From Methanosarcinales archaeon (GTDB taxonomy: Archaea; Halobacteriota; Syntropharchaeia; Alkanophagales; Methanospirareceae), in contig WJOV01000139.1 in the NCBI GenBank assembly GCA_009618475.1, positions 1 through 6,134 of the forward strand: a stretch of DNA of 6,134 nucleotides, given 5' to 3'. Below, in pieces: positions 1-4,837 of this stretch. The notes beneath the pieces are model-generated. The model saw only the letters and a program-made list of their open reading frames with translations. It was not told the DNA's origin and made no database searches. Position 1 is the stretch's first letter; each line of letters starts with the position of its first letter. Made by a program: the position numbers and the translations under genes.

Positions 1-1783
1 CAATGAAGTTATTGTGGTCGATATTATTGTTATAGCTGTTATACGCCTTTATTCCATAGTTACCGTTGTCGCGTATGGTGTTGTAGGTTATGTTGGTGTA
101 GTTCCCGAAGAGGTATATTCCATACGTTGTGCTGTTTGATATGGTGTTCTTCTTCACGGTGCAGTTGAGCCCTATGAGGTCAATGCCGTCTATCTTGCTG
201 CCGTTGATTGTATTGTTCGTTATGTTGACGTGGTCCGGGTCATCACTGCCCAGTGGTACTTCTCCCACTTTTATGCCGTAGTATGAGTTGTTCAGCATCT
301 TGCTGCCGTTGATTGTTCCATTCGAGAGGTTATGCAGATACACGCCGCTGTGTGCGCAGTTCTCGATCGTGCAGTTGTTGATTACGAACTTCGTAGTCGC
401 ATTCAGGTTCTTTATGGTAATGCCGTTACCTGCACAGTTCACTATCGCGGAAGTTCCCGTGAAGTTCTGGATATAGTAGGTATTTCCGCTGTGCGAAACA
501 CTACCCGCTCCGAGTAATCCATTGTTACTCTCTGTCACGAGGTCGTCAAAGTCGCTGTAGCTCTCTACAACGATGACGTAGCCAACATGTGCCTTCACGG
601 TTGTCGCGTTGTTGTTCTCGTTCGATTCAGGTATGTCTCCGTCAATGTCGGCAATCACCTTGAAGTCATAACAGCCTTTCGGTAGATTCACACCCGTGAA
701 GCTTACCTCTGTGCTGCTGCCTGCATTCAGTGACGCGACCGTTTGTTTTGTGCTCTTCAAGACATCGTTGGCATATAGACTCACGTTGAACTGATTATCA
801 ATGTCAACACTGCCCCAATTCTTTACCGTTGCTTTTATCGTAGAGGCATGGTTTGGTCTCGGTGTGCCAACGTCAATCTCGGTGACCGTAAGATCCTGCT
901 CCACCTTGTCCATAAAAATCCCCATCACTGGATGAACAGAGGGATCAGTACTCTCAGTATTGTCCCACATCATGTTTTGAGTATTGTCGTTCTCTATCCA
1001 ACCGCTTGGTATTATCTCTTTCGTCACCGTGGTCCGCGGTATACCATTATGCACTTTATGATTATTGAAGTATACCCCTTCGGACTGCCCTGCAGTCAGC
1101 GCAAGATGCCACAGCGTGCCATTCCTCCCGGTAGTAACAGGTCCGTTGAACCATGTCGTGCTGGTAGTCGCTCCGAGGTCCTCATAACCCTGGTTGACCC
1201 AGTAGTGCATTTCCGAGTACTTTGTCGTATTCTCAAGCACCGCGACCATATACACCCACATACATCTACCATCCCACCAGTTGGTATTATCAACTGTTAT
1301 ATTATTAGACCCTGCGCTTACTTTATCCGTCACGTTCCAGTACACCCAGTGTGTGCCGGAACCGCCCATGTAAAACCCATCGGTTTCATCATTTTGGCAA
1401 TTATTCGGGGAACCCGCACCGTTTACGGCGGGAATAGACTGGTTGTCGGTCCAGCACTGGGTTGCATTGCAAAACGTTGCGTTCGTCCATCCACCAGAAT
1501 CTGGATTGCCACCCCAGATGTGCCAGTAAACACGTGCCCATTTTATGGTCACCCCATCTGGTATGTCTTCAAAGTTCACAAGTTCGTAGTCATCACCAAG
1601 TTCTGATTCACCATCTCCATCTACGTACACAGTACCATTAAGCGAGCCGTTTGTGCCGTACGAACCTGCGCCACTCGTGGATACCGCGGGTTTGCAGGGA
1701 GCAGCCATCGCCGGCGTGCTGAGTGCTGCTAATGCTAATACTGCTATCATCACTATTGGTATTGCTATATATCTTGTGTTCAT
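1..1783 (-). CDS. Secreted cell-surface protein: DUF3344-like, CARDB and parallel beta-helix (NosD-like) repeats; C-terminus beyond window
   Basis: The reading frame starts at ATG 1783-1781 and stays open for 594 codons to the left edge, so the 3' end is missing. Residues 1-27 form a Sec-type signal peptide: R4, a hydrophobic core at about 6-22, and probable cleavage after APAMA-like small residues near A27. Residues about 45-290 are rich in Trp, Gly, Asn and Cys (for example NWWDGRCMWVYMVAVLE) and resemble archaeal DUF3344 domains. Residues 297-397 are a CARDB adhesion-like domain, starting DLTVTEIDVG and ending with the typical IPESNENNN. From about 430 onward short repeats such as NNTI-NGSKI-DGIDL and NTIxxNxxYGIKAY form a right-handed parallel beta-helix. 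Numerous N-x-S/T sequons suit an exported, possibly glycosylated protein. An AGGAGGTGA ribosome-binding site 12 nt upstream fixes the start. Ligand and function are unknown; adhesion or envelope structure is inferred from the domain set. Confidence 0.88.
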   Translation of the reverse strand, partial: MNTRYIAIPIVMIAVLALAALSTPAMAAPCKPAVSTSGAGSYGTNGSLNGTVYVDGDGESELGDDYELVNFEDIPDGVTIKWARVYWHIWGGNPDSGGWTNATFCNATQCWTDNQSIPAVNGAGSPNNCQNDETDGFYMGGSGTHWVYWNVTDKVSAGSNNITVDNTNWWDGRCMWVYMVAVLENTTKYSEMHYWVNQGYEDLGATTSTTWFNGPVTTGRNGTLWHLALTAGQSEGVYFNNHKVHNGIPRTTVTKEIIPSGWIENDNTQNMMWDNTESTDPSVHPVMGIFMDKVEQDLTVTEIDVGTPRPNHASTIKATVKNWGSVDIDNQFNVSLYANDVLKSTKQTVASLNAGSSTEVSFTGVNLPKGCYDFKVIADIDGDIPESNENNNATTVKAHVGYVIVVESYSDFDDLVTESNNGLLGAGSVSHSGNTYYIQNFTGTSAIVNCAGNGITIKNLNATTKFVINNCTIENCAHSGVYLHNLSNGTINGSKMLNNSYYGIKVGEVPLGSDDPDHVNITNNTINGSKIDGIDLIGLNCTVKKNTISNSTTYGIYLFGNYTNITYNTIRDNGNYGIKAYNSYNNNIDHNNFI

Positions 1784-1795
1784 TTTTTTTTCTTT

Positions 1796-1804
1796 TCACC
1801 TCCT
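1796..1804 (-). promoter_or_regulatory. Strong Shine-Dalgarno of the surface-protein gene
   Basis: Read on the minus strand this is AGGAGGTGA, a near-perfect complement to the archaeal 16S rRNA 3' end. It lies 12 nt before ATG 1783, with an A-rich spacer. The spacing is slightly long, but no closer in-frame start competes. Confidence 0.8.
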
Positions 1805-1807
1805 AAA

Positions 1808-1816
1808 TTTTTATAA
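1808..1816 (-). promoter_or_regulatory. TATA-like box just upstream of the surface-protein start
   Basis: On the minus strand the bases read TTATAAAAA, a good archaeal TATA-box match, centred about 29 bp before the ATG. Normal archaeal spacing would put transcription start near 1785-1788, which would exclude the Shine-Dalgarno from the mRNA. So either the box is fortuitous and the real promoter lies further upstream (see 2184-2192), or the gene has two transcript forms. This is inference from spacing only. Confidence 0.35.
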
Positions 1817-1819
1817 GGG

Positions 1820-1892
1820 AATAGCGAATAGGCAAATAGGGAAATAGGGAAAATTTCCCCATTGGCTATTGCCTACCTGGCTATTGGCTATT
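1820..1892. repeat. Inverted array of AATAG / CTATT units around a GGGAAA-A-TTTCCC palindrome
   Basis: The left half carries AATAG at 1820, 1827, 1835 and 1843, a 7-8 bp period. The right half carries the complement CTATT at 1866, 1881 and 1888, with a related CCTAC at 1873. Between the halves, 1847-1859 reads GGGAAA-A-TTTCCC. Left units at 1835 and 1820 sit almost symmetrically opposite right units at 1866 and 1881, so the block can fold into a long imperfect hairpin. It lies immediately upstream of the TATA-like box and ribosome-binding site of the surface-protein gene, which suggests a regulatory or leader role, although a simple intergenic repeat is equally possible. A further AATAGG occurs at 1928-1933. 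Confidence 0.6.
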
Positions 1893-2069
1893 TATCCCCA
1901 TCGCCTCCTTGCTTTTTAGTTAAAGGGAATAGGCATGCCCTTGGTACTCCGCTGTTGCCCATTTCATCACCCCACTAAGTTTGTTTTCACCTTCTTCACC
2001 TCGCCTTCTTCCCCATCGCCCCCGCATGGACTTGCACCACGCATCAAACTGCTTCGCAGGGGCATATTT

Positions 2070-2094
2070 TTTCCACATCTCTTCTTTCCACATC
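2070..2094. repeat. Short direct repeat in the polypyrimidine tract
   Basis: TTTCCACATC occurs at 2070-2079 and again at 2085-2094, a 15-bp period. A minus-strand open frame through it would read KKRCG twice. It lies within a strongly pyrimidine-biased plus strand. Confidence 0.6.
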
Positions 2095-2120
2095 GCTTTT
2101 TCATCCCTTTTTTTCTTTTA

Positions 2121-2157
2121 GCACAGGTTTTCTTTTTCCCAAAAAGAAAAAGTGTGC
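2121..2157. repeat. Strong hairpin: 5-bp outer and 10-bp inner stem
   Basis: GCACA (2121-2125) pairs with TGTGC (2153-2157). Inside, TTTTCTTTTT (2128-2137) pairs perfectly with AAAAAGAAAA (2141-2150) around a CCC loop, with a GG/AG internal mismatch between the stems. On the plus strand a T7 run follows at 2172-2178, so it resembles an intrinsic terminator in that direction, but no plus-strand gene precedes it. In the minus direction it would lie in a long leader of the surface-protein gene if transcription starts near 2161. Confidence 0.65.
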
Positions 2158-2183
2158 TCATATCTTCGTTCTTTTTTTATCCC

Positions 2184-2192
2184 TTATATAAT
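2184..2192 (-). promoter_or_regulatory. Candidate TATA box for a long-leader transcript of the surface-protein gene
   Basis: The minus strand reads TTATATAA within an AT-rich segment. Archaeal spacing would start a transcript near 2160-2163, about 380 nt before ATG 1783. The leader would carry the 2121-2157 hairpin, the purine-rich tract, the AATAG array and the Shine-Dalgarno. The call rests on sequence match alone. Confidence 0.35.
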
Positions 2193-2325
2193 AACTTTAT
2201 ATTTTTCTATTGCGCTTATTGTTAAGAAATTATCCATTAATAAAATGATTTTCTATGGAAATGATACTTATATGAATATACCGGATTCGATGCCGTTACT
2301 TTGAACGTACTTGTATAGCCGAAAT

Positions 2326-2332
2326 AAAAAAA
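2326..2332 (-). terminator. Possible T-tract terminator downstream of pus10
   Basis: Seven As on the plus strand give a T7 run, followed by ATTT, in a minus-strand transcript about 175 nt beyond the pus10 stop codon. Archaeal RNA polymerase commonly terminates at T-runs. The tract lies just past the outer edge of the palindromic element at 2331-2481, which would be transcribed before it. Confidence 0.35.
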
Positions 2333-2481
2333 CCACGAGAGTTCACGAGATTAACACAAACCTTTTTGCAAGCAAAAAGCTTTACCAAAAAATCTTTAAG
2401 GAAAACGACTTTCTTTAGTTTCTTTGATCAAACTTTCTTTCTAAAGAAAGTTTGTGTGGAAATCTGTGTAATCTTGTGGTT
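2331..2481. repeat. 151-bp MITE-like palindromic element with imperfect ~31-bp terminal inverted repeats
   Basis: The left arm 2331-2361 begins AACCAC and ends ACACAAAC. The reverse complement of the right arm 2450-2481 also begins AACCAC and ends ACACAAAC, with CAC and AGATT blocks shared between. By eye about 26 of 31 positions match with small gaps. Two perfect hairpins sit inside: CTTTTTGC-AA-GCAAAAAG (2362-2379) and a 12-bp stem with a 2-nt centre (2429-2440/2443-2454). It carries no coding capacity. I see no clear target-site duplication, so mobility is an inference from the terminal repeat structure. It could also be a folded 3' RNA structure of the pus10 transcript. Confidence 0.6.
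2408..2454. repeat. Competing hairpins sharing one arm
   Basis: The bases 2441-2451 (CTAAAGAAAGT) can pair with 2408-2418 (ACTTTCTTTAG) in an 11-bp stem. Alternatively 2443-2454 can pair with 2429-2440 in a 12-bp stem. Both stems are perfect and mutually exclusive. They lie inside the palindromic element downstream of pus10. Confidence 0.6.
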
Positions 2482-2505
2482 AGTTAGCTAAACGAATACA
2501 TGAAT

Positions 2506-3759
2506 TTAAATATCCACGTCCACCACATCCAGTTCCTTCACTTCCGCTTCGGTTCCGAGCAACGCGCTTAAACTCGGCTTCGTTCTTCCTCCGTCTCCTG
2601 ATATGAGTTCTTTTATATACAAACCGCCATCGCATTTTATTTCCACAGAAATAGGCTCTTCAAAAGAGACCAATCTTGCACTATGCACTTTTCTTTTCCT
2701 TACCAAATCCGCCCTTCTGTGCAATACGCGCGTTGGTGTCCTCTGTTCTATCACAGCACCACTTAGCTTAGTTACGGCATCTCGTAAATCCGCTTCTTTT
2801 ATCCCCGTCTTTAGCTCCACTTCGACACTGTATGTCTTATCCGCCTTCGCATTTTTTATCTTCGCTACCATTTCTTTTTTCACGTATTGAAGACCCGTTA
2901 CTTCCAGTTTACCCTCATTCTCTTCTTTCACTTTTTCCGCTAACATCCGCAAATCCACTTTCCTCCGTCCCGGCTCCTTTATCTCGACCACAAACGGGCG
3001 ACCGGAACCGAGCATTCGAGCATCTATGTCCTCTCTGCCGCATCCATGCAATATCATGTCTTCACCATTGAACTCCGCCAATATCGAGCCGCTTATCAGC
3101 TCCTCTACGGATTCCGCATACATCTTCCCGGTGAAATTGCACCTCTCGCAGCCTCTCCCCCGGCACTCACGGCAGAACCATCTCGTTTGTGGTATCCCCC
3201 TCTTGAACTTCCTGTATCTACCGCAAATGAAAACCGAGTTTACCTGCAACTCCACCTTTTCCGTCCACAAATTTAAAATTACTACGAGGTCAGGCCTCTC
3301 AAAATCGGCTATTTTACCTGTTTCATGCTCTATTCGCTTCCCTACTTCTCTATTCAACTCCGCCTTCAACGGCTCGGCATAAGAAGCACCTGCAATCTCC
3401 CATAACAGCTCCTCGTTCTCCAGAAGCATCCCGCTTACTTTTGTGCCCACCAGGAAGGAATCGAATTCGTATTCCTTCAACGCTCCTAATGCTTTTGATA
3501 CCCACGCTTCTAAATTATCAAATATGCTATTGCATACCCAGCATTTACCTTCTTTTAACGCCTCCCCTTTAGTTCTCAAAACTTCTTTCAGTATCTCCCC
3601 CCTTTTCTCGTTTGATACCCCGGAAGAAATCTTTGCAAATTGTCTGCCAAGGCAATTGTCGCAGATAGGTCCTTCTTCTGTTATTTTTCGTGCTGTTTCT
3701 ATTACTACATCCGCTCTTAACTCGCCAAAGTTCTCCGCTCTCATTTTTATAAGATACAT
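2506..3759 (-). CDS. pus10: tRNA pseudouridine synthase Pus10 (archaeal, tRNA U54/U55)
   Basis: This 417-aa product is a full-length archaeal Pus10, which converts U54 and U55 of the tRNA T-loop to pseudouridine; archaea use it in place of TruB for tRNA. The N-terminal module has the zinc-type cysteines C33/C36 in ICDNCLGRQFAK and C73/C76 in CWVC. A second cysteine cluster, CRECRGRGCERC (C196, C199, C204, C207), precedes a TGK. The catalytic motif is GREDIDARMLGSGRPFV, where D244 corresponds to the Asp of the TruA GRTD motif. The C-terminal catalytic segment keeps RVLHRRADLVRKRKVH and LYIKELISGDGGRTKPSL, as expected for an active enzyme. ATG 3759 is preceded by a purine-rich AAAGGATAGAG and an in-frame stop; M6 is a possible alternative start. 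It is divergent from the winged-helix gene and followed by a repeat-rich spacer. Confidence 0.95.
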   Translation of the reverse strand: MYLIKMRAENFGELRADVVIETARKITEEGPICDNCLGRQFAKISSGVSNEKRGEILKEVLRTKGEALKEGKCWVCNSIFDNLEAWVSKALGALKEYEFDSFLVGTKVSGMLLENEELLWEIAGASYAEPLKAELNREVGKRIEHETGKIADFERPDLVVILNLWTEKVELQVNSVFICGRYRKFKRGIPQTRWFCRECRGRGCERCNFTGKMYAESVEELISGSILAEFNGEDMILHGCGREDIDARMLGSGRPFVVEIKEPGRRKVDLRMLAEKVKEENEGKLEVTGLQYVKKEMVAKIKNAKADKTYSVEVELKTGIKEADLRDAVTKLSGAVIEQRTPTRVLHRRADLVRKRKVHSARLVSFEEPISVEIKCDGGLYIKELISGDGGRTKPSLSALLGTEAEVKELDVVDVDI

Positions 3760-3810
3760 ATTTTCTCTATCCTTTCATTTAATTTTCATGCGTTGTAAAT
3801 AAAAATTAGG

Positions 3811-3816
3811 ATATAT
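3811..3816 (-). promoter_or_regulatory. Possible TATA box of pus10
   Basis: An ATATAT block on the minus strand, within CATATATCC, lies about 55 bp before the pus10 ATG. It would give a leader of roughly 30 nt containing the purine-rich AAAGGATAGAG. The region is AT-rich, so chance matches are likely. Confidence 0.3.
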
Positions 3817-3862
3817 GGAGAAGGGCACGAAAAACAATCATAAGGGATATTTAAAGATTTAG

Positions 3863-3913
3863 AGCTTTTATATCAATTGAAACTTATTTTTAACTGAGGA
3901 AAAAGCTTTTATA
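3863..3913 (+). promoter_or_regulatory. Repeated AGCTTTTATA elements in the divergent promoter region
   Basis: The 10-mer AGCTTTTATA occurs at 3863-3872 and again at 3904-3913, 41 bp apart. Each contains a TATA-like core. They could be additional promoters or a paired binding site for the adjacent winged-helix regulator. Evidence is limited to the exact repeat and its position between divergent genes. Confidence 0.35.
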
Positions 3914-3926
3914 GAAGAAAGAAGAA

Positions 3927-3935
3927 TTTAAATAT
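3927..3935 (+). promoter_or_regulatory. TATA box of the winged-helix gene
   Basis: TTTAAATAT, preceded by a purine-rich BRE-like GAAGAA, is centred about 56 bp before ATG 3987. Usual archaeal spacing puts transcription start near 3955-3958. The leader would then be about 30 nt and include the AGGTGAG ribosome-binding site, which supports ATG 3987 over the upstream TTG at 3954. Confidence 0.5.
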
Positions 3936-3986
3936 GGTGTAGCATCTATCCCCTTGTGCTATGCCGTGGTATCACAGGTGAGAAAG

Positions 3987-4238
3987 ATGTCAAAGAAGAG
4001 AAGAACGAAGATAGAAGTAATAAGAGACGTGCTTGAGGTAGTCAGAAAGAGCGAGGAAGTGAAAAAGACTGAAATCGTATATGGTGCGAATTTAAATTTC
4101 GGGCGTGCATCAGGGATAATAAAATGGCTAATAGCGGGTGGATTAATAGTGTCCGGGTCGAATAGATACAAAATAACAGAGAAGGGAGAGGATATTTTAA
4201 GAGAACTCGAAAAGGTCGCAACATTATTCAAGCCTTAG
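3987..4238 (+). CDS. Small winged helix-turn-helix DNA-binding protein
   Basis: This 83-aa protein has the compact archaeal wHTH pattern of the HTH_45-type family. A basic N-terminus (SKKRRTK) leads into helix 1 (about 8-21), followed by KKTEIVYGANLNF (helix 2 and turn), the recognition helix (about 39-50, GRASGIIKWLIA), and a wing with GLIVSGSNRYKITEKGEDIL. Such proteins are usually transcriptional regulators binding as dimers; the target here is unknown. The frame is open upstream to TTG 3954, but AGGTGAG at 3976-3982 sits 4 nt before ATG 3987 and the TATA box would start transcription near 3957, so ATG 3987 is preferred. It is divergent from pus10 and 106 nt ahead of the small-gene pair, which are candidate targets along with its own promoter. 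Confidence 0.85.
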   Translation: MSKKRRTKIEVIRDVLEVVRKSEEVKKTEIVYGANLNFGRASGIIKWLIAGGLIVSGSNRYKITEKGEDILRELEKVATLFKP

Positions 4239-4267
4239 CTTAACTCAGATAAATCTTACCTAAGGTT
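4231..4267 (+). terminator. Weak stem-loop at the end of the winged-helix gene
   Basis: CCTTAG (4233-4238, including the TAG stop) can pair with CTAAGG (4260-4265), extended by a G-U and an A-U pair, around a 21-nt loop. A short T-containing stretch (AACTTTTGATTCT) follows. As a terminator it is weak, so readthrough into the small downstream genes is plausible. Confidence 0.25.
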
Positions 4268-4344
4268 CTAACTTTTGATTCTAACCAGCTACGGCGGTTT
4301 CTTATGAATGCTTTCCAAATCTATTACTTAATGCCGGAGAGGAA

Positions 4345-4572
4345 ATGAGAGTGATAGAGTGGCTGTGTGGAATATGGGCGCTTGGGTTGGGTGCTCGAAT
4401 GACTTTAGAGCTGGTTTTATGTGATGGTTGGATACACGTTCCAAAAAATTCTATAAACATATTTTTTGATTTTGGTACGCTTGCAGTGCTTGGTATGCTT
4501 GTTACAGTGATTATAACCCGTGAGTTTATCATAGAAGCGAGAAAGAAGGTGGAGGCAAAAGAAAATGCTTAA
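4345..4572 (+). CDS. Hypothetical small membrane protein, two predicted helices
   Basis: This 75-aa product has no family I recognise. Two hydrophobic stretches are visible: residues about 4-26 (with R18 and E22 inside, so helix 1 is imperfect) and 39-58 (IFFDFGTLAVLGMLVTVIIT, a clear transmembrane helix). The tail is highly charged (REFIIEARKKVEAKEN) and probably cytoplasmic. GGAGAGG at 4336-4342 supports the ATG at 4345. The last eight bases overlap the start of the next ORF, so the two genes are probably translationally coupled. Sequence alone cannot exclude that it is non-coding, but the ribosome-binding site, the transmembrane pattern and the overlap favour a real gene. Confidence 0.55.
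   Translation: MRVIEWLCGIWALGLGARMTLELVLCDGWIHVPKNSINIFFDFGTLAVLGMLVTVIITREFIIEARKKVEAKENA
4551..4555 (+). promoter_or_regulatory. Internal Shine-Dalgarno for the downstream small gene
   Basis: GGAGG, within AGGTGGAGG (4547-4555), lies inside the 3' end of the membrane-protein ORF, 9 nt before ATG 4565. It argues that the overlapping second ORF is translated. Confidence 0.5.
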
Positions 4573-4837
4573 AATCTTACAGCGTCCCGTGATATTTGTA
4601 CGCTTAGAAGAGCATCGCGATTTTAATGGGATTGCTGTGGATGCGTCGTTATACTTCCCTGCAACTGACGAATACATGCTATTCCGCGACTTTCTGGAAC
4701 TAACGTCACTTCCGAGAAGGTATAAAAACGCCAATACAGAACTTATGAAAGGATTACTCGCTACTCTGCGAACGTGTGGTCTTGAATATGAGGATGCCGA
4801 TAGTGGAAGTGGATTACCCTTAAAAATTACGAGTTAA
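4565..4837 (+). CDS. Hypothetical 90-aa soluble protein
   Basis: I do not recognise this 90-aa protein. It begins MLKILQRPVIFVRLEE and looks soluble, with mixed charged and hydrophobic segments and no membrane helix. The C-terminal part, LMKGLLATLRTCGLEYEDAD, could form a helix followed by an acidic stretch. Its start overlaps the end of the upstream membrane-protein gene by 8 nt and has a good ribosome-binding site within that gene, so the pair is likely one transcription unit. Its stop (4835-4837) overlaps the stop of the convergent CbiA-family gene by 3 nt within a shared TTAA. The reading frame is uninterrupted, but with no homology visible the call rests on context. Confidence 0.5.
   Translation: MLKILQRPVIFVRLEEHRDFNGIAVDASLYFPATDEYMLFRDFLELTSLPRRYKNANTELMKGLLATLRTCGLEYEDADSGSGLPLKITS

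Larger units (their letters stand above)
1784..2505. other. 722-bp intergenic region without a supported gene
   Basis: This stretch separates the stop of pus10 from the start of the surface-protein gene, both on the minus strand. It holds the AATAG/CTATT array (1820-1892) and a plus-strand polypyrimidine tract (about 1970-2180) with a 15-bp tandem repeat and a hairpin at 2121-2157. An AT-rich segment (about 2180-2280) includes a TATA-like box, and a 151-bp inverted-repeat element occupies 2331-2481. Short open frames here are low-complexity Lys- or Phe/Pro-rich products of the tract and look non-coding. No tRNA cloverleaf or other known RNA was recognised. Confidence 0.6.

Noticed and set aside
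848..1606. 252-codon plus-strand open frame
   Set aside because: It lies antisense to the DUF3344/CARDB gene, whose frame has a signal peptide, recognisable domains and a ribosome-binding site. The antisense product is rich in His, Pro and Ile without family features.
1967..2161. 64-codon minus-strand frame (and a 96-codon plus-strand frame at 1935-2225)
   Set aside because: Both are low-complexity translations of the polypyrimidine/polypurine tract and its hairpin. There is no family signature and no Shine-Dalgarno. Kept only as a low-interest finding because of the TATA spacing.
1784..2505. Possible tRNA, CRISPR or riboswitch in the intergenic zone
   Set aside because: No cloverleaf, no regularly spaced identical repeats with unique spacers, and no known riboswitch core could be seen; only hairpins and inverted repeats.
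2603..3802. Several plus-strand frames of 76-119 codons across pus10
   Set aside because: They are shadows of the pus10 coding strand, without ribosome-binding sites or recognisable domains.
3954..3986. TTG start extending the winged-helix protein by 11 residues
   Set aside because: The TATA box at 3927-3935 would start transcription near 3957, after the TTG. A good AGGTGAG site serves ATG 3987, which gives the usual basic N-terminus.
4302..4734. Minus-strand frames (76 and 105 codons) opposite the small genes
   Set aside because: They have no ribosome-binding site or protein-family pattern. The plus-strand frames have well-placed ribosome-binding sites, gene overlap and a transmembrane pattern.
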